Assembly: GCF_011516735.1 (NCBI RefSeq)
Contig: NZ_WOSX01000005.1
Location: forward strand, 62,001-126,000
Direction: 5' to 3'
Length of the DNA stretch: 64,000 nucleotides
Source: Acetobacter fallax
GTDB taxonomy: Bacteria; Pseudomonadota; Alphaproteobacteria; Acetobacterales; Acetobacteraceae
In this document: positions 25,585-33,994 of the stretch, piece by piece
Numbering within the stretch: position 1 is the stretch's first letter
How the letters are laid out: every line of letters begins with the position of its first letter
Translations under genes and position numbers: made by a program
Notes under the pieces: model-generated
The model's database searches: none
What the model saw: the letters and a program-made list of their open reading frames with translations, nothing else
Told to the model about the DNA's origin: nothing

Positions 25585-25988
25585 TTCAGCAGGTCAATCG
25601 TTCTGGTGATCATGGAGCGGGTGGTCTGCAGAGTGTTCAGATTTGCCTCGTAAGAACGCTGAGCTTCGTGAGAATCCATGATTTCAACCATAGTATTGAC
25701 GTTTGATGTTTTGACATAGCCGCGTGCATCGGCGGCTGGGTGCGTCGGATCGTAACGCATCTGAAAATCGGACATGTCGTGGTCGATTTTTTTGACACTA
25801 ACGTTCGAGACACCTGTATTCTGATCAATCGTATTCTGAAATGTTATTGTCTTGCGGCGATAGGGATCAGCTCCGGGTGTGGAACCGGTCGTATCCTGAT
25901 TGGCGATATTTTCCGCGACAACACGAAGACGCTGTGACTGCGCTTCCATGCCCGCAGCGGAAATTCCCATTGTGCTGTTGATATCCAT
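25581..25988 (-). CDS. flgC: Flagellar basal-body rod protein FlgC
   Basis: The protein has 135 residues, the usual FlgC length. The N-terminus STMGISAAGMEAQSQRLRVV, AENIANQDTTGSTPG is the rod-protein pattern ending in NIAN, and the C-terminus YVKTSNVNTMVEIMDSHEAQ, RSYEANLNTLQTTRSMITRT is the heptad helix typical of rod/hook proteins. It lies 15 bp downstream of flgB and overlaps fliE by 4 bp. Confidence 0.96.
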   Translation of the reverse strand: MDINSTMGISAAGMEAQSQRLRVVAENIANQDTTGSTPGADPYRRKTITFQNTIDQNTGVSNVSVKKIDHDMSDFQMRYDPTHPAADARGYVKTSNVNTMVEIMDSHEAQRSYEANLNTLQTTRSMITRTIDLLK

Positions 25989-26003
25989 ACGTGATCGTTC
26001 TCA

Positions 26004-26399
26004 CTATTTTCCAAGAACGAACGTCAGCATACTTTTGTAAGCTGAATAGACATTTGTCGCGAAACGCTGCTGATCGCCTGTTTCGGCAACCTCTTCCATC
26101 TGGCTCTCCAGAGAAACAGCATTGCCGTTCGGGGCCTGCTCACCCTCCGTCGTGACGGAAGAGGACCGGCCCCGGCCTCCAACCGGGATGTGGCGGGGAG
26201 AGGTTGTGGCCAGACCGACCTGGAACTGAGCCAGCGCGCTGGAAAATGGCGTGATATCCTGGGCTGTATAACCAGGCGTGTCGGCATTGGCGACATTGTT
26301 CGCGAGCACCTGCTCGCGTTGTTCCAGCCAGGACATCCGCCTCTGGGCCAGTCCGAAAAGATCAGTTCCGCCTGTGGCGGGACGTGAGGCATCCAGCAT
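26004..26399 (-). CDS. flgB: Flagellar basal-body rod protein FlgB
   Basis: The protein has 131 residues from ATG 26399, preferred because GCGGAG is well spaced before it and the protein then begins close to the rod motif; a longer frame to 26507 adds 36 residues outside the family. It contains LAQRRMSWLEQREQVLANNV, ANADTPGYTAQDI, the FlgB/FlgC N-terminal signature, and a C-terminal helical NVYSAYKSMLTFVLGK. It is first in the minus-strand operon flgB-flgC-fliE-fliQ-fliR-flhB. Its promoter should lie in the 170-bp divergent gap shared with fliO. Confidence 0.93.
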   Translation of the reverse strand: MLDASRPATGGTDLFGLAQRRMSWLEQREQVLANNVANADTPGYTAQDITPFSSALAQFQVGLATTSPRHIPVGGRGRSSSVTTEGEQAPNGNAVSLESQMEEVAETGDQQRFATNVYSAYKSMLTFVLGK

Positions 26400-26536
26400 C
26401 CGGTTCTCCGCAAGGTTAAACAGGTGGGCCGGTGCAGACCGGTCCGTCTGCTGACCATGCGTTGTGAAACGCTGAAATATCGTTAAAAGGCCGGAGCAAT
26501 GGAGCATTTGTTTATTCGGTCATGAAATCACTAAAC

Positions 26537-26553
26537 GTAAACGTATTGTTTAC
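26537..26553. promoter_or_regulatory. Palindrome in the divergent flgB/fliO promoter region
   Basis: GTAAAC (26537-26542), GTATT spacer, GTTTAC (26548-26553) is a perfect 6-5-6 inverted repeat in an AT-rich part of the only gap in the flagellar cluster. It is a candidate operator for both directions. The binding protein is unknown. Confidence 0.45.
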
Positions 26554-26570
26554 TTTGGGATCGCAAATCT

Positions 26571-26885
26571 GTGGCTCTTCTGAACCGCCTCACGGAATGC
26601 GCCCGTATGGGATTTTATGACATCATTACGACTGTGGCGGCGCTTGTTGCGGTCCTTGCCATGATTCTGCTCAGCCGGAGTGGCTGGCAGGTTCTGGCGC
26701 GGCTGCGCGGTCCGGTAAGGAATAACGCTGGTCTCGCTCTGGACGGATCGCTTGCTCTGGATGCACGTCGCCGCCTCAGCGTCATTTCCTGTCACGGGCG
26801 AAAGGTTCTGCTTCTGACGGGCGGACCGTCCGATGTTGTCGTCGGGTGGCTCCCGGAACCCGGAACAGAGGATCAGTCCTCGTGA
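26571..26885 (+). CDS. fliO: Flagellar biosynthetic protein FliO-like
   Basis: The protein has 104 residues from GTG 26571, with ATG 26607 as an alternative that begins right before the membrane helix. One transmembrane segment (YDIITTVAALVAVLAMILLS) is followed by a small cytoplasmic beta domain: LALDARRRLSVISCHGRKVL, LLTGGPSDVVVGWLP. This is the FliO pattern (L...R.L.V....R..LL.G.....L..L). FliO helps FliP assemble. The stop overlaps the fliP start (GTGA, 26882-26885), and the position directly before fliP supports the call despite weak sequence conservation in this family. Confidence 0.82.
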   Translation: MALLNRLTECARMGFYDIITTVAALVAVLAMILLSRSGWQVLARLRGPVRNNAGLALDGSLALDARRRLSVISCHGRKVLLLTGGPSDVVVGWLPEPGTEDQSS

Positions 26886-27676
26886 AGGCAGGTTTCACGT
26901 CCCCGACAGGGAGATTCCGGAGCGGCAACATTTCTGTTGTGCTGCTGTCTTCACTGGTGATTCTGGTGCTTGCTGCCGGGTGGCCTCATGCGGCTCATGC
27001 ACAATCTCTCAATATCGATCTCGGGCAGAAAGGCGACTCCGGCACTGCCGGGCGGCTGGTGCAGCTTTCGGCGCTGATTACGGTTCTGTCGCTTGCTCCC
27101 AGCCTGCTGGTGATGGTGACGGCATTCACACGGATCATCATCGTGCTGTCGCTGCTGCGGAGTGCGATTGGCGCGCAGGGCACGCCGCCGAACACAGTGC
27201 TGATCGGGCTGGCGATTTTTCTGACTTTTTTTGTCATGCAACCGGTGATGGAGCAGTCATGGGCGAATGGCATTTCTCCGCTCATCGCAGGGAAAATTGC
27301 TGAGCTGGATGGTCTGCGCGCAGCGGCCGAACCGTTTCATGGTTTCATGGTTGCCAATGCCCGTCCTGCCGATCTGGCGACATTCTTTCATCTGGCGAAT
27401 GTTCATCCTCCGGCAGCGGCGGCTGACACTCCATGGCGCGTTCTGATGCCGGCTTTCATGATCGGGGAACTACGCCGGGGTTTTGAGATGGGCTTTTTGC
27501 TCTATCTGCCGTTTCTCGTGATCGACATCGTGGTGTCGACGGTACTGATGAGTCTGGGCATGATGATGCTGCCGCCGGCTACGATCTCCCTGCCGTTCAA
27601 ACTGATTTTCTTTGTGATGGTGGATGGCTGGCAGCTTGTCGCGGGGAGCCTCGTCCGCAGTTTCGGGGGCGGATAG
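26882..27676 (+). CDS. fliP: Flagellar export gate protein FliP
   Basis: The protein has 264 residues from GTG 26882, which overlaps the fliO stop; GAGGA at ~26868 serves as ribosome site. A cleavable signal peptide ends at HAAHA before QSLN. Then LSALITVLSLAPSLLVMVTA, FTRIIIVLSLLRSAIG and GTPPNTVLIGLAIFLTFFVM form the classic FliP block, and the C-terminus has PAFMIGELRRGFEMGFLLYL, PFLVIDIVVSTVLMSLGMMM, LPPATISLPFKLIFFVMVDG. All are near-invariant in FliP. It is divergent from the flgB operon; after it come only repeats. Confidence 0.97.
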   Translation: MKAGFTSPTGRFRSGNISVVLLSSLVILVLAAGWPHAAHAQSLNIDLGQKGDSGTAGRLVQLSALITVLSLAPSLLVMVTAFTRIIIVLSLLRSAIGAQGTPPNTVLIGLAIFLTFFVMQPVMEQSWANGISPLIAGKIAELDGLRAAAEPFHGFMVANARPADLATFFHLANVHPPAAAADTPWRVLMPAFMIGELRRGFEMGFLLYLPFLVIDIVVSTVLMSLGMMMLPPATISLPFKLIFFVMVDGWQLVAGSLVRSFGGG

Positions 27677-27689
27677 AGAAACGTCCCCT

Positions 27690-28215
27690 CCCCTGATTTA
27701 TGTAAGAAAACGGTTTTCAAAGGCGAGCCTTTGCCGGGTTCCGGGGCAGAGCCCTGCCAGTTCTGCACCTGCCAGTCTCACACAGGACCCTCTGGTATTA
27801 GTTGGCACCTTCCCGGGGCTTTGCCCGTGATGACCACCAAAGGTCGCAGACCTTTGGAAAGACTCTGTTCGCGTTATATATTGATCTTTGATTTTTCAAA
27901 GGGTTAGCAGAATCCGGGCTCTGCCCGAACCCGGCAGGGACCGCAGGCCCCTGCACCCCGATTGATTAATAATAAAATGGTTTCCAAAGGTCTGTGACCT
28001 TTGGTGGGTTCCAGGGCAAAGCCCTGGGAAGGAGCCAGCACTTAATGGCAACAGAGACTTTGTAAACCGGCCTGTTTATCAAAACAGATCCGGGTGAAGG
28101 GGGCTGCGACCCCTTCCGGGTTCGGGCACAGCCCGTGCTGCCGACGGACCTTTGAAAAACCACACGTCAACATTTAACGATAACAAAGGCCCGCGACCTT
28201 TGGCGGTCATCACGG
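27690..28215. repeat. Mosaic palindromic intergenic repeat, block 7 (largest, ~525 bp)
   Basis: Located between fliP and the convergent GGT-like gene, this block strings together several modules in both orientations: GGCGAGCCTTTGCCGGGTTC, GGGGCAGAGCCCTG, CCCTCTGGTATTAG, CAAAGGTCGCAGACCTTTGG, TTGATCTTTGATTTTTCAAA, CGGGCTCTGCCCGAACCCGG, CCAAAGGTCTGTGACCTTTGG, CAGGGCAAAGCCCTGGG, AACAGATCCGGGTGAAGGGG and TTGAAAAACCACACGTCAAC. It reads as several units inserted into or recombined with each other. No gene. Confidence 0.85.
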
Positions 28216-28251
28216 TAACGGCCTGAGACTCCTGGCACTCACATATGCGGA

Positions 28252-29709
28252 TCAGTCGCGGGCTGATCCTGAGGCATAGCCGCCGCCGCGTGGGTCAACT
28301 GAGCCGAAGCAGCGGGCGCTGTTGCCCGGCAGACCGGAACGGCAGGAGATCGCGTTGGCACGACCGGACGATGTCGCGGGTTTCAGCTGATCATCACCCC
28401 GGAGCGCACCGGAAAGAGCGGCGGCTGCCGCATCCGAGGCATCGCCCTGACCGGAGGCTGTTGCCGCCGCGACGAACGCCCCGTCGCGATGGGCAATGGC
28501 GCCGGGGAGCAGCGGACGTGGCAGATGAGCCGAGGATGCGGCGAGCACGATGCCCGTGGAGCCAGCGACGCGGCCTGTTCCGAACAGATTGTTCATCGTC
28601 AGCACGCAGGAGACAGCCTCACCCTGCCGGTCCACGACAGCGTAGGATGTCGATGCGGGCAGGTTCGGAAGTGTGCCGCCGGATGGCGTGCGGCCGGAAT
28701 CGAGCAGTTCCTGAGCCCGCGCGGCGAGAACGGAAGCAGAGCTGCCGCCTTCGCTGGCACGCCAGCCGGCGACAGCCCGAGCGCCTGCGCCGCCGGAGGT
28801 GGACTGGCCATTTTCCATCGCTCTCCAGGCCACGGCCATTCCGTAACCACCATCCGCCGGTGGTGGCAGGAAAGAAACCTGGGTGCCCTGCACGGTAACC
28901 GTAAGGGGCATGACGACCTGCGGGAGGGCAGCGCGGAGACCAGCCATGGTGAGGCCGCCACCGGCTGCATCGCTTGCTGCGACGAAGGTGCGGGCCAGTG
29001 AACCGATATAGAGATCGCCCGGCCCGGCAGAACGGATTCGCTCCAGAGAGCCGGCAAGCCTCGGCTGGGTAAGGATGTCACCTGCTTTCATAACGGTGCC
29101 GTCGGAACGTCCGAAGATATGGAGGGCGCCGTCATCCGCCAGAAGCGGGGCCTGCACCGCGGCAAGATCGGAGGCAAGCTGGGTGCCCACTTCCAGGCCA
29201 CCACGGGCGAGCTGAAGAGCGGGCTGGGTCAGTTCGGCAAAATCGACGCTGCCATAACGGAGCTGCATCATGAACAGGCCGCGGGCCAGCATGGGCGACG
29301 AGGCAGGGCGATCCGCGTGTGGCGTCGGACCCTGCACAGCATCGGGCGGGGAATCGCCCGTTGGAAGGAAAACGAAGGCCTGACCGCCATTTCTGTCACC
29401 GGGACGCCAGGCAAGGCAGGCGCCGCCTGCACCAAGCGAGGCGCGGGATGGCAGAGTGGCCGACAGAGCGAGACCCAGGGCCGCGGCGGCATCGGCCGCG
29501 TTGCCGCCACGTTGCAGAACGGTCTGAGCGGCGAGAGCGGCCTGGGGCTCGTCGGCGACGATGGTGCCGACATAGCCGGAAATCATATGTGAACCGGAAC
29601 CGAACAGGGAGAGTACGGCATGTTCTGTGCCGCCGTTGTTCCCGAAAGGAAGGAGCGAACAGGCGGAGACAAGTCCTGCGGCGGCCACGACAGCGCCGTT
29701 GCGCTGCAT
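28252..29709 (-). CDS. Gamma-glutamyltranspeptidase-like lipoprotein with degenerate active site
   Basis: The protein has 485 residues from ATG 29709, chosen because it starts a lipoprotein signal (MQRNGAVVAAAGLVSAC) with a VSAC lipobox; the frame is open to 29844. The fold is GGT: MISGYVGTIVADEPQAALAA, VLQRGGNAADAAAALGLALS, a large-subunit core, then SYAVVDRQGEAVSCVLTMNN, LFGTGRVAGSTGIVLA. In E. coli the nucleophile lies in TTHYSVVD; here that is STSYAVVD, so the Thr is replaced by Ser and the following His by Ser. The R-E-T-A-P substrate loop is not recognisable and the C-terminal PGGSRI region is missing. It is probably not a normal GGT; an envelope role is likely but unknown. Confidence 0.78.
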   Translation of the reverse strand: MQRNGAVVAAAGLVSACSLLPFGNNGGTEHAVLSLFGSGSHMISGYVGTIVADEPQAALAAQTVLQRGGNAADAAAALGLALSATLPSRASLGAGGACLAWRPGDRNGGQAFVFLPTGDSPPDAVQGPTPHADRPASSPMLARGLFMMQLRYGSVDFAELTQPALQLARGGLEVGTQLASDLAAVQAPLLADDGALHIFGRSDGTVMKAGDILTQPRLAGSLERIRSAGPGDLYIGSLARTFVAASDAAGGGLTMAGLRAALPQVVMPLTVTVQGTQVSFLPPPADGGYGMAVAWRAMENGQSTSGGAGARAVAGWRASEGGSSASVLAARAQELLDSGRTPSGGTLPNLPASTSYAVVDRQGEAVSCVLTMNNLFGTGRVAGSTGIVLAASSAHLPRPLLPGAIAHRDGAFVAAATASGQGDASDAAAAALSGALRGDDQLKPATSSGRANAISCRSGLPGNSARCFGSVDPRGGGYASGSARD

Positions 29710-30310
29710 CACGGAGGCTGTCCTGCGGAAACGACTTGAGGCAGGCGCTTTTGCGCGCGAGGCAGACTGGGGTCTCACGGGACGCTCACGCACGCGACAG
29801 GCACTCCATACATCTTCGGCCGGGAGCGTTAACACGGGACGCACCAGGCCAGTGTCACCAGACGGCAGGGATCCGACCGTCTCATTAATGCCGCAGAATG
29901 CGACATCAGCCCCACTCGTTAGCTTTCTTCCGCGCAGGCGGCAACGGGTGGCGCGTAGTGATTGCTGTTCCGGTTGTGGGCAAAATGCGAGCCGGATACT
30001 TCCGGCACAATGCCGGTGGTCTGGCTGGCGTGGGTCAATGGTTATGCACCAGGCTTTGTCGGGATGCGGTTCGATCTGGCTTCGGCCTGAGGGAAATGCT
30101 GGCTCAGGCCAGACCGCATGATCTGCTTATTTCCGTGTCGCGTTGCTGCGAGCGTCGAAATCCGCGACTTCTGAGTGGGTAATGAGCGTCTCAATGCGTC
30201 GATAAAGGCCCGGTTCGCGTAAGTGCTGATGCTAACAGAGCCAACAACAAAGGCTTTACGACGAATACCGCGTGGCCTCAGTGCGGTTTTCCGGGCAGCG
30301 GTATTTCTCG
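29710..30310. other. Intergenic region with one hairpin, no gene seen
   Basis: About 600 bp lie between the start of the GGT-like gene and the end of the next minus-strand gene. A frame of 94 codons exists on the plus strand (29898-30182) but it is Arg/Cys-rich and lacks a ribosome site. GGCCTGAG (30084-30091) and CTCAGGCC (30103-30110) form an 8-bp stem. No repeat-family modules and no RNA gene recognised. Confidence 0.45.
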
Positions 30311-30958
30311 TTACTGTTCTGCGAATGTCGCTGACACGCCGTGTTCACGGTTGTAGGCCAGCTGTGTTTTCGTCAGCTGGAAGCCGACTTCAAACTGATA
30401 ATCGTTCTGTCCGTTTGTTGGTTTGATCGGCAGATCGACGGTGACGAGGCGGGTATCGACCGCGACTGTCGAGCTGCCGGCGGGGAAGGCCACGGCCTGC
30501 TCGAAGATGTGTTTTCCGACGATTTTGTCATTGTGGACGACCGCGACGAACCACGGCAGCGTCAGTGAATCATATTTCGCGGCTGGTCCACGACGAACCA
30601 CCATGTGGACGCCGACGCGGGTTTGCAGGTTTTTTTTCTTCTCGTTTTCGCCCGCTGAAACGCAGTCTCCGCTCAGATGGGTGATGCTGGCTCGTGTCAC
30701 GAGGTGATCGAAGCTCGGACCTTTAGCGGAATAATTATAATAATCCGCGACTTCGGCCGGGATGTGCATGGCGGGGCATGTCGGGGCGAAACCGACGCCG
30801 TCATCTTCTCCGCAGGCCACCAGGGTGAGCGGAAGCGTGATCGCAATGGCGAGGCCCGCCAGTTGCCGGGCGAGCGGTGCGCGGAGAGCGGAGGCGATCC
30901 GAATCGGGGAACGGAGTTCCGTCACGGGGGAGAGGAAACGGGACAGAGGATGGGTCAT
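30311..30958 (-). CDS. Putative lipoprotein, Acetobacteraceae-type, function unknown
   Basis: The protein has 215 residues. After an Arg/Pro-rich N-terminus comes a hydrophobic stretch ending in a lipobox (LAGLAIAITLPLTLVAC), then GEDDGVGFAPTCPAMHIPAE. The mature region contains DCVSAGENEKKKNLQTRVGV, HMVVRRGPAAKYDSLTLPWF, and FEVGFQLTKTQLAYNREHG near the end, suggesting a beta-rich domain anchored to the periplasmic face. The true start may be later than 30958, closer to the signal. I recognise no enzymatic motif. It is divergent from ispH. Confidence 0.7.
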   Translation of the reverse strand: MTHPLSRFLSPVTELRSPIRIASALRAPLARQLAGLAIAITLPLTLVACGEDDGVGFAPTCPAMHIPAEVADYYNYSAKGPSFDHLVTRASITHLSGDCVSAGENEKKKNLQTRVGVHMVVRRGPAAKYDSLTLPWFVAVVHNDKIVGKHIFEQAVAFPAGSSTVAVDTRLVTVDLPIKPTNGQNDYQFEVGFQLTKTQLAYNREHGVSATFAEQ

Positions 30959-31324
30959 GCGGCAGTCCAGGATAGCAGGTCATGCATCCGACGGACGCAC
31001 AGCCGTCGTGAGCGGAGAGCCTGAAGGGAAACGGGCGGGCAGAAAAGTGACGGGACAAAAAGCATGAGGCGAAGTATTAAACATCAAGTGCGTCCGGGAA
31101 AACCGGGCCGAACCAGAAATCAGTGTGCGGGCCGCACGGGGAGCGCTTCCAGGCCGCATTCGTATGCCCGGATTATCGCCTGCCGGACGGATCGGTCCGA
31201 CCGATATGGCTTGCGCGATCCGCGTGTCTTGCGTAGGGCGAGGCAAAACTGATTATCTCCTGGCCGGACCGGACATCAGTGCCGGCCGCCCCGTATATCG
31301 CCCGCCGAACGTTTGGGGAACACC

Positions 31325-32323
31325 ATGCCCGACCAGCTTATCTCGACACTCAGGCCTGAGACCGCGGATGCGGACACCCGCGCACTCAAAGTTCTTCTGG
31401 CTGGCCCGCGTGGCTTCTGTGCCGGCGTCGATCGCGCCATCCGCGTGGTTGAGGAAGCCATCCGGGCTTATGGCGCGCCGGTCTATGTCCGTCATGAGAT
31501 CGTGCATAACCGGACGGTTGTTGAGGAGCTTGAGGCGAAAGGGGCGATCTTCGTTGAGGAACTCGACGAGGTGCCGGCGGACGGACATGTTGTCTTTTCC
31601 GCGCATGGCGTTCCGAAGACGGTGCCGGCTGAGGCTGCACGCCGGAATCTGCTTTATCTTGATGCGACCTGTCCGCTGGTTTCCAAGGTTCATCGCGAGG
31701 CTGAGCGGCATTATGCCGATGGTGGCCCGGAGAGCCGTCATATTCTGATGATTGGTCATGCCGGGCATCCGGAAGTGATTGGCACGATGGGGCAGCTACC
31801 TGTCGGTGCTGTTACGCTGATCAACGACGCGGAAGAGGCCCGGACGGTTCAGCCGGACGATCCGACGCGTCTTGCCTTCATCACCCAGACGACGCTCTCG
31901 GTGGATGACACGGCTGAGATTGTGGACATTCTCCGGGATCGTTTCCCTCTCATCGAAGGGCCGAAGCGCGAGGATATCTGCTACGCGACGACGAACCGTC
32001 AGGAAGCGGTGAAGGCGATCGCGCCGGAATGCGACCTGGTGATCGTGATCGGGTCTCCGAACTCATCGAACTCGCAGCGCCTGCGTGAGGTTGCGGAGCG
32101 GTCGGGCACGAAGCGGGCACTGCTGGTGCCGAAGCTCGCGGCTCTGGACTGGTCGGTTCTGGATGGTGTGAACTCGGTGGGCATTACGGCGGGGGCTTCG
32201 GCTCCGGAGGCTCTGGTGCAGGAAATGGTCAATGCGCTCGCGAAGCGTTACACGCTGGAGATCATTGAGCGGACCGTGAAGGAAGAGAACGTGACGTTCC
32301 GCCTTCCTGCGCCGCTTGGTTGA
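31325..32323 (+). CDS. ispH: 4-hydroxy-3-methylbut-2-enyl diphosphate reductase
   Basis: The protein has 332 residues from ATG 31325. The three iron-sulfur cysteines are C32 ([13 protein letters not shown]), C116 ([12 protein letters not shown]) and C219 ([11 protein letters not shown]), with substrate-binding histidines H61 ([13 protein letters not shown]) and H94 ([10 protein letters not shown]). The enzyme catalyses the last step of the MEP isoprenoid pathway, giving IPP and DMAPP, precursors of quinones and hopanoids. It heads an operon with thrB and rnhA, an order also known in other alphaproteobacteria. ATG 31313 in frame is possible but GGGGAA sits better for 31325. Confidence 0.97.
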   Translation: MPDQLISTLRPETADADTRALKVLLAGPRGFCAGVDRAIRVVEEAIRAYGAPVYVRHEIVHNRTVVEELEAKGAIFVEELDEVPADGHVVFSAHGVPKTVPAEAARRNLLYLDATCPLVSKVHREAERHYADGGPESRHILMIGHAGHPEVIGTMGQLPVGAVTLINDAEEARTVQPDDPTRLAFITQTTLSVDDTAEIVDILRDRFPLIEGPKREDICYATTNRQEAVKAIAPECDLVIVIGSPNSSNSQRLREVAERSGTKRALLVPKLAALDWSVLDGVNSVGITAGASAPEALVQEMVNALAKRYTLEIIERTVKEENVTFRLPAPLG

Positions 32324-32443
32324 AGCGGCATGGTGTTGTGACCGGCGGATCGCCGGTCAGGCGCGGGCTGATGGCTCATCGGGTATCTTTTTTATCGGGA
32401 TTGGCTGAGTTTCTCTGATCCCGGCTTGCTCTGAAGGGAGCTC

Positions 32444-33436
32444 ATGGCCGTCTACACGGAAGTCGAGGATGAAGCCCTCGCCGGTTTTCTGACCGAATAT
32501 GACATCGGCCGTCTGACGGCTTTCCGTGGCATTGCTGAAGGTGTGGAAAACAGCAACTTCGTTCTGCGCACGCGGCAGGATGAGACGGACCGGGATTTTA
32601 TTCTCACGCTTTACGAGAAGCGGGTGAATCCGGCGGAATTGCCATGGTTTCTGAGGCTGATGCGTCATCTCGCCACGAATGGCCTGTCCTGTCCGCTGCC
32701 TGTTGAGGGTCGTGACGGGCAGGCTCTGCGCGAACTGGCAGGCAGGCCGGCGGCGATTACGACGTTTCTTCCGGGTGTGTGGCCCCGGCATATTCATGTG
32801 GAGCATTGCGCGCCTCTGGGTGCTGCGCTGGCGACTCTGCATGTTGCGGGTCAGGACTATGCGGCTGAGCGGCCTAACGGGCTTGGGCCTGAGGCATGGC
32901 GGCCTCTGCTTCGGGCTTCTCAGGGCTCCGGTGCGACGGAGCAGGCATTTCCGGGGCTGAGTGAAGAGCTGGATCTGGCGCTGGACAGGATTCTGCCAGC
33001 GTGGCCTGTAGCGTCGGGGCCTTCTGCTCTGCCTCGCGGGCAGATTCATGCTGATCTCTTTCCGGACAATGTGTTTTTTCTCGATGGGGCGATTTCCGGG
33101 CTGATCGATTTCTATTTCGCCTGCACGGATCTGCTGGCTTATGACGTGGCCATCTGTCTCAACGCGTGGTGTTTTGGCGATGACGGCACATTTAATGTGA
33201 CCTGTGCCCGGCGGCTGCTGGAGGGATATGAGAGCGTTCGTCCCCTGACTAAGGCTGAGCGCACGGCGTTGCCGGTCCTCTGCTCGGGCGCTGCGATGCG
33301 TTTTGCTTTGACGCGGCTTTATGACTGGGTGAACACGCCGCCGGGCGCGATGGTGACGCGCAAGGACCCGATGGCTTATGTGCGGCGGCTGCGCTTTCAC
33401 ATGGCTTCACCGACTCTGGAGGCTTACGGTGTCTGA
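32444..33436 (+). CDS. thrB: Homoserine kinase (ThrB, APH-fold type)
   Basis: The protein has 330 residues, with AAGGGAG upstream of ATG 32444. This is the aminoglycoside-phosphotransferase-fold homoserine kinase of alphaproteobacteria: [55 protein letters not shown], the catalytic loop [20 protein letters not shown] and metal-binding [20 protein letters not shown]. It phosphorylates homoserine in threonine synthesis. Its stop overlaps the rnhA GTG start, so translation is coupled. Confidence 0.96.
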   Translation: MAVYTEVEDEALAGFLTEYDIGRLTAFRGIAEGVENSNFVLRTRQDETDRDFILTLYEKRVNPAELPWFLRLMRHLATNGLSCPLPVEGRDGQALRELAGRPAAITTFLPGVWPRHIHVEHCAPLGAALATLHVAGQDYAAERPNGLGPEAWRPLLRASQGSGATEQAFPGLSEELDLALDRILPAWPVASGPSALPRGQIHADLFPDNVFFLDGAISGLIDFYFACTDLLAYDVAICLNAWCFGDDGTFNVTCARRLLEGYESVRPLTKAERTALPVLCSGAAMRFALTRLYDWVNTPPGAMVTRKDPMAYVRRLRFHMASPTLEAYGV

Positions 33437-33929
33437 TGTGACTGAGACTGTGGATCTGGTGGAAGATCCGGGGCTGGATGCCTCTGCTGTTGTTCAGGTG
33501 TGGACGGATGGCGGGTGCCGGCCCAATCCCGGACCTGGTGGCTGGGGCGTTTTGCTGCGCTTTAAAGGGCGGGAGCGGGAGTTGTCTGGCGGTGAGGCGG
33601 AGACAACCAATAACCGGATGGAACTGACGGCGGCGGCGGAAGCTCTGGAGACTCTCACCCGGCCCTGTGTGGTGGCGATCCATACGGACAGTGAGTATGT
33701 GAAAAACGGAATTACCCGCTGGCATACGGGCTGGGTGCGGCGGAACTGGCGGAATGCGTCGGGCGATCCGGTGAAGAACATGGATCTCTGGCGCCGTTTG
33801 CTGGATGCGGCGAAGCAGCATGAGGTGTCGTGGCACTGGGTTCGCGGGCATTCCGGGGTGCCTGAGAATGAGCGCGTGGATCAGCTTGCGACGGCGGCGC
33901 GGATTACTGTTGAGGCTGCGGGGCAGTAA
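33429..33929 (+). CDS. rnhA: Ribonuclease HI
   Basis: The protein has 166 residues from GTG 33429; GGAGG at 33418-33422 is inside thrB. Catalytic residues are D27 ([17 protein letters not shown]), E65 ([13 protein letters not shown]), D87 ([18 protein letters not shown]), and the last Asp in [10 protein letters not shown], with the RGHSG loop intact. It removes RNA from RNA-DNA hybrids. Third gene of ispH-thrB-rnhA. It has a ~20-residue N-terminal extension compared with the E. coli enzyme. Convergent with the fusion gene at 33995. Confidence 0.97.
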   Translation: MSDVTETVDLVEDPGLDASAVVQVWTDGGCRPNPGPGGWGVLLRFKGRERELSGGEAETTNNRMELTAAAEALETLTRPCVVAIHTDSEYVKNGITRWHTGWVRRNWRNASGDPVKNMDLWRRLLDAAKQHEVSWHWVRGHSGVPENERVDQLATAARITVEAAGQ

Positions 33930-33964
33930 GCGCGCGGCTGCCTGGTTCGGGCTTGCTGATTAAG

Positions 33965-33988
33965 GAAGGGGAACCGAAGTTCCCCTTC
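33965..33988. terminator. Candidate bidirectional terminator between rnhA and the fusion gene
   Basis: GAAGGGGAAC (33965-33974), loop CGAA, GTTCCCCTTC (33979-33988) is a perfect 10-bp stem lying between two convergent stops. No long T-run follows on either side, so it may need Rho or act as a transcript stabiliser. Confidence 0.6.
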
Positions 33989-33994
33989 TGAGTG

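Noticed and set aside
29898-30182. 94-codon plus-strand frame in the gap before the GGT-like gene
   Set aside because: No ribosome site, Arg/Cys-rich, no recognisable pattern; left as intergenic.
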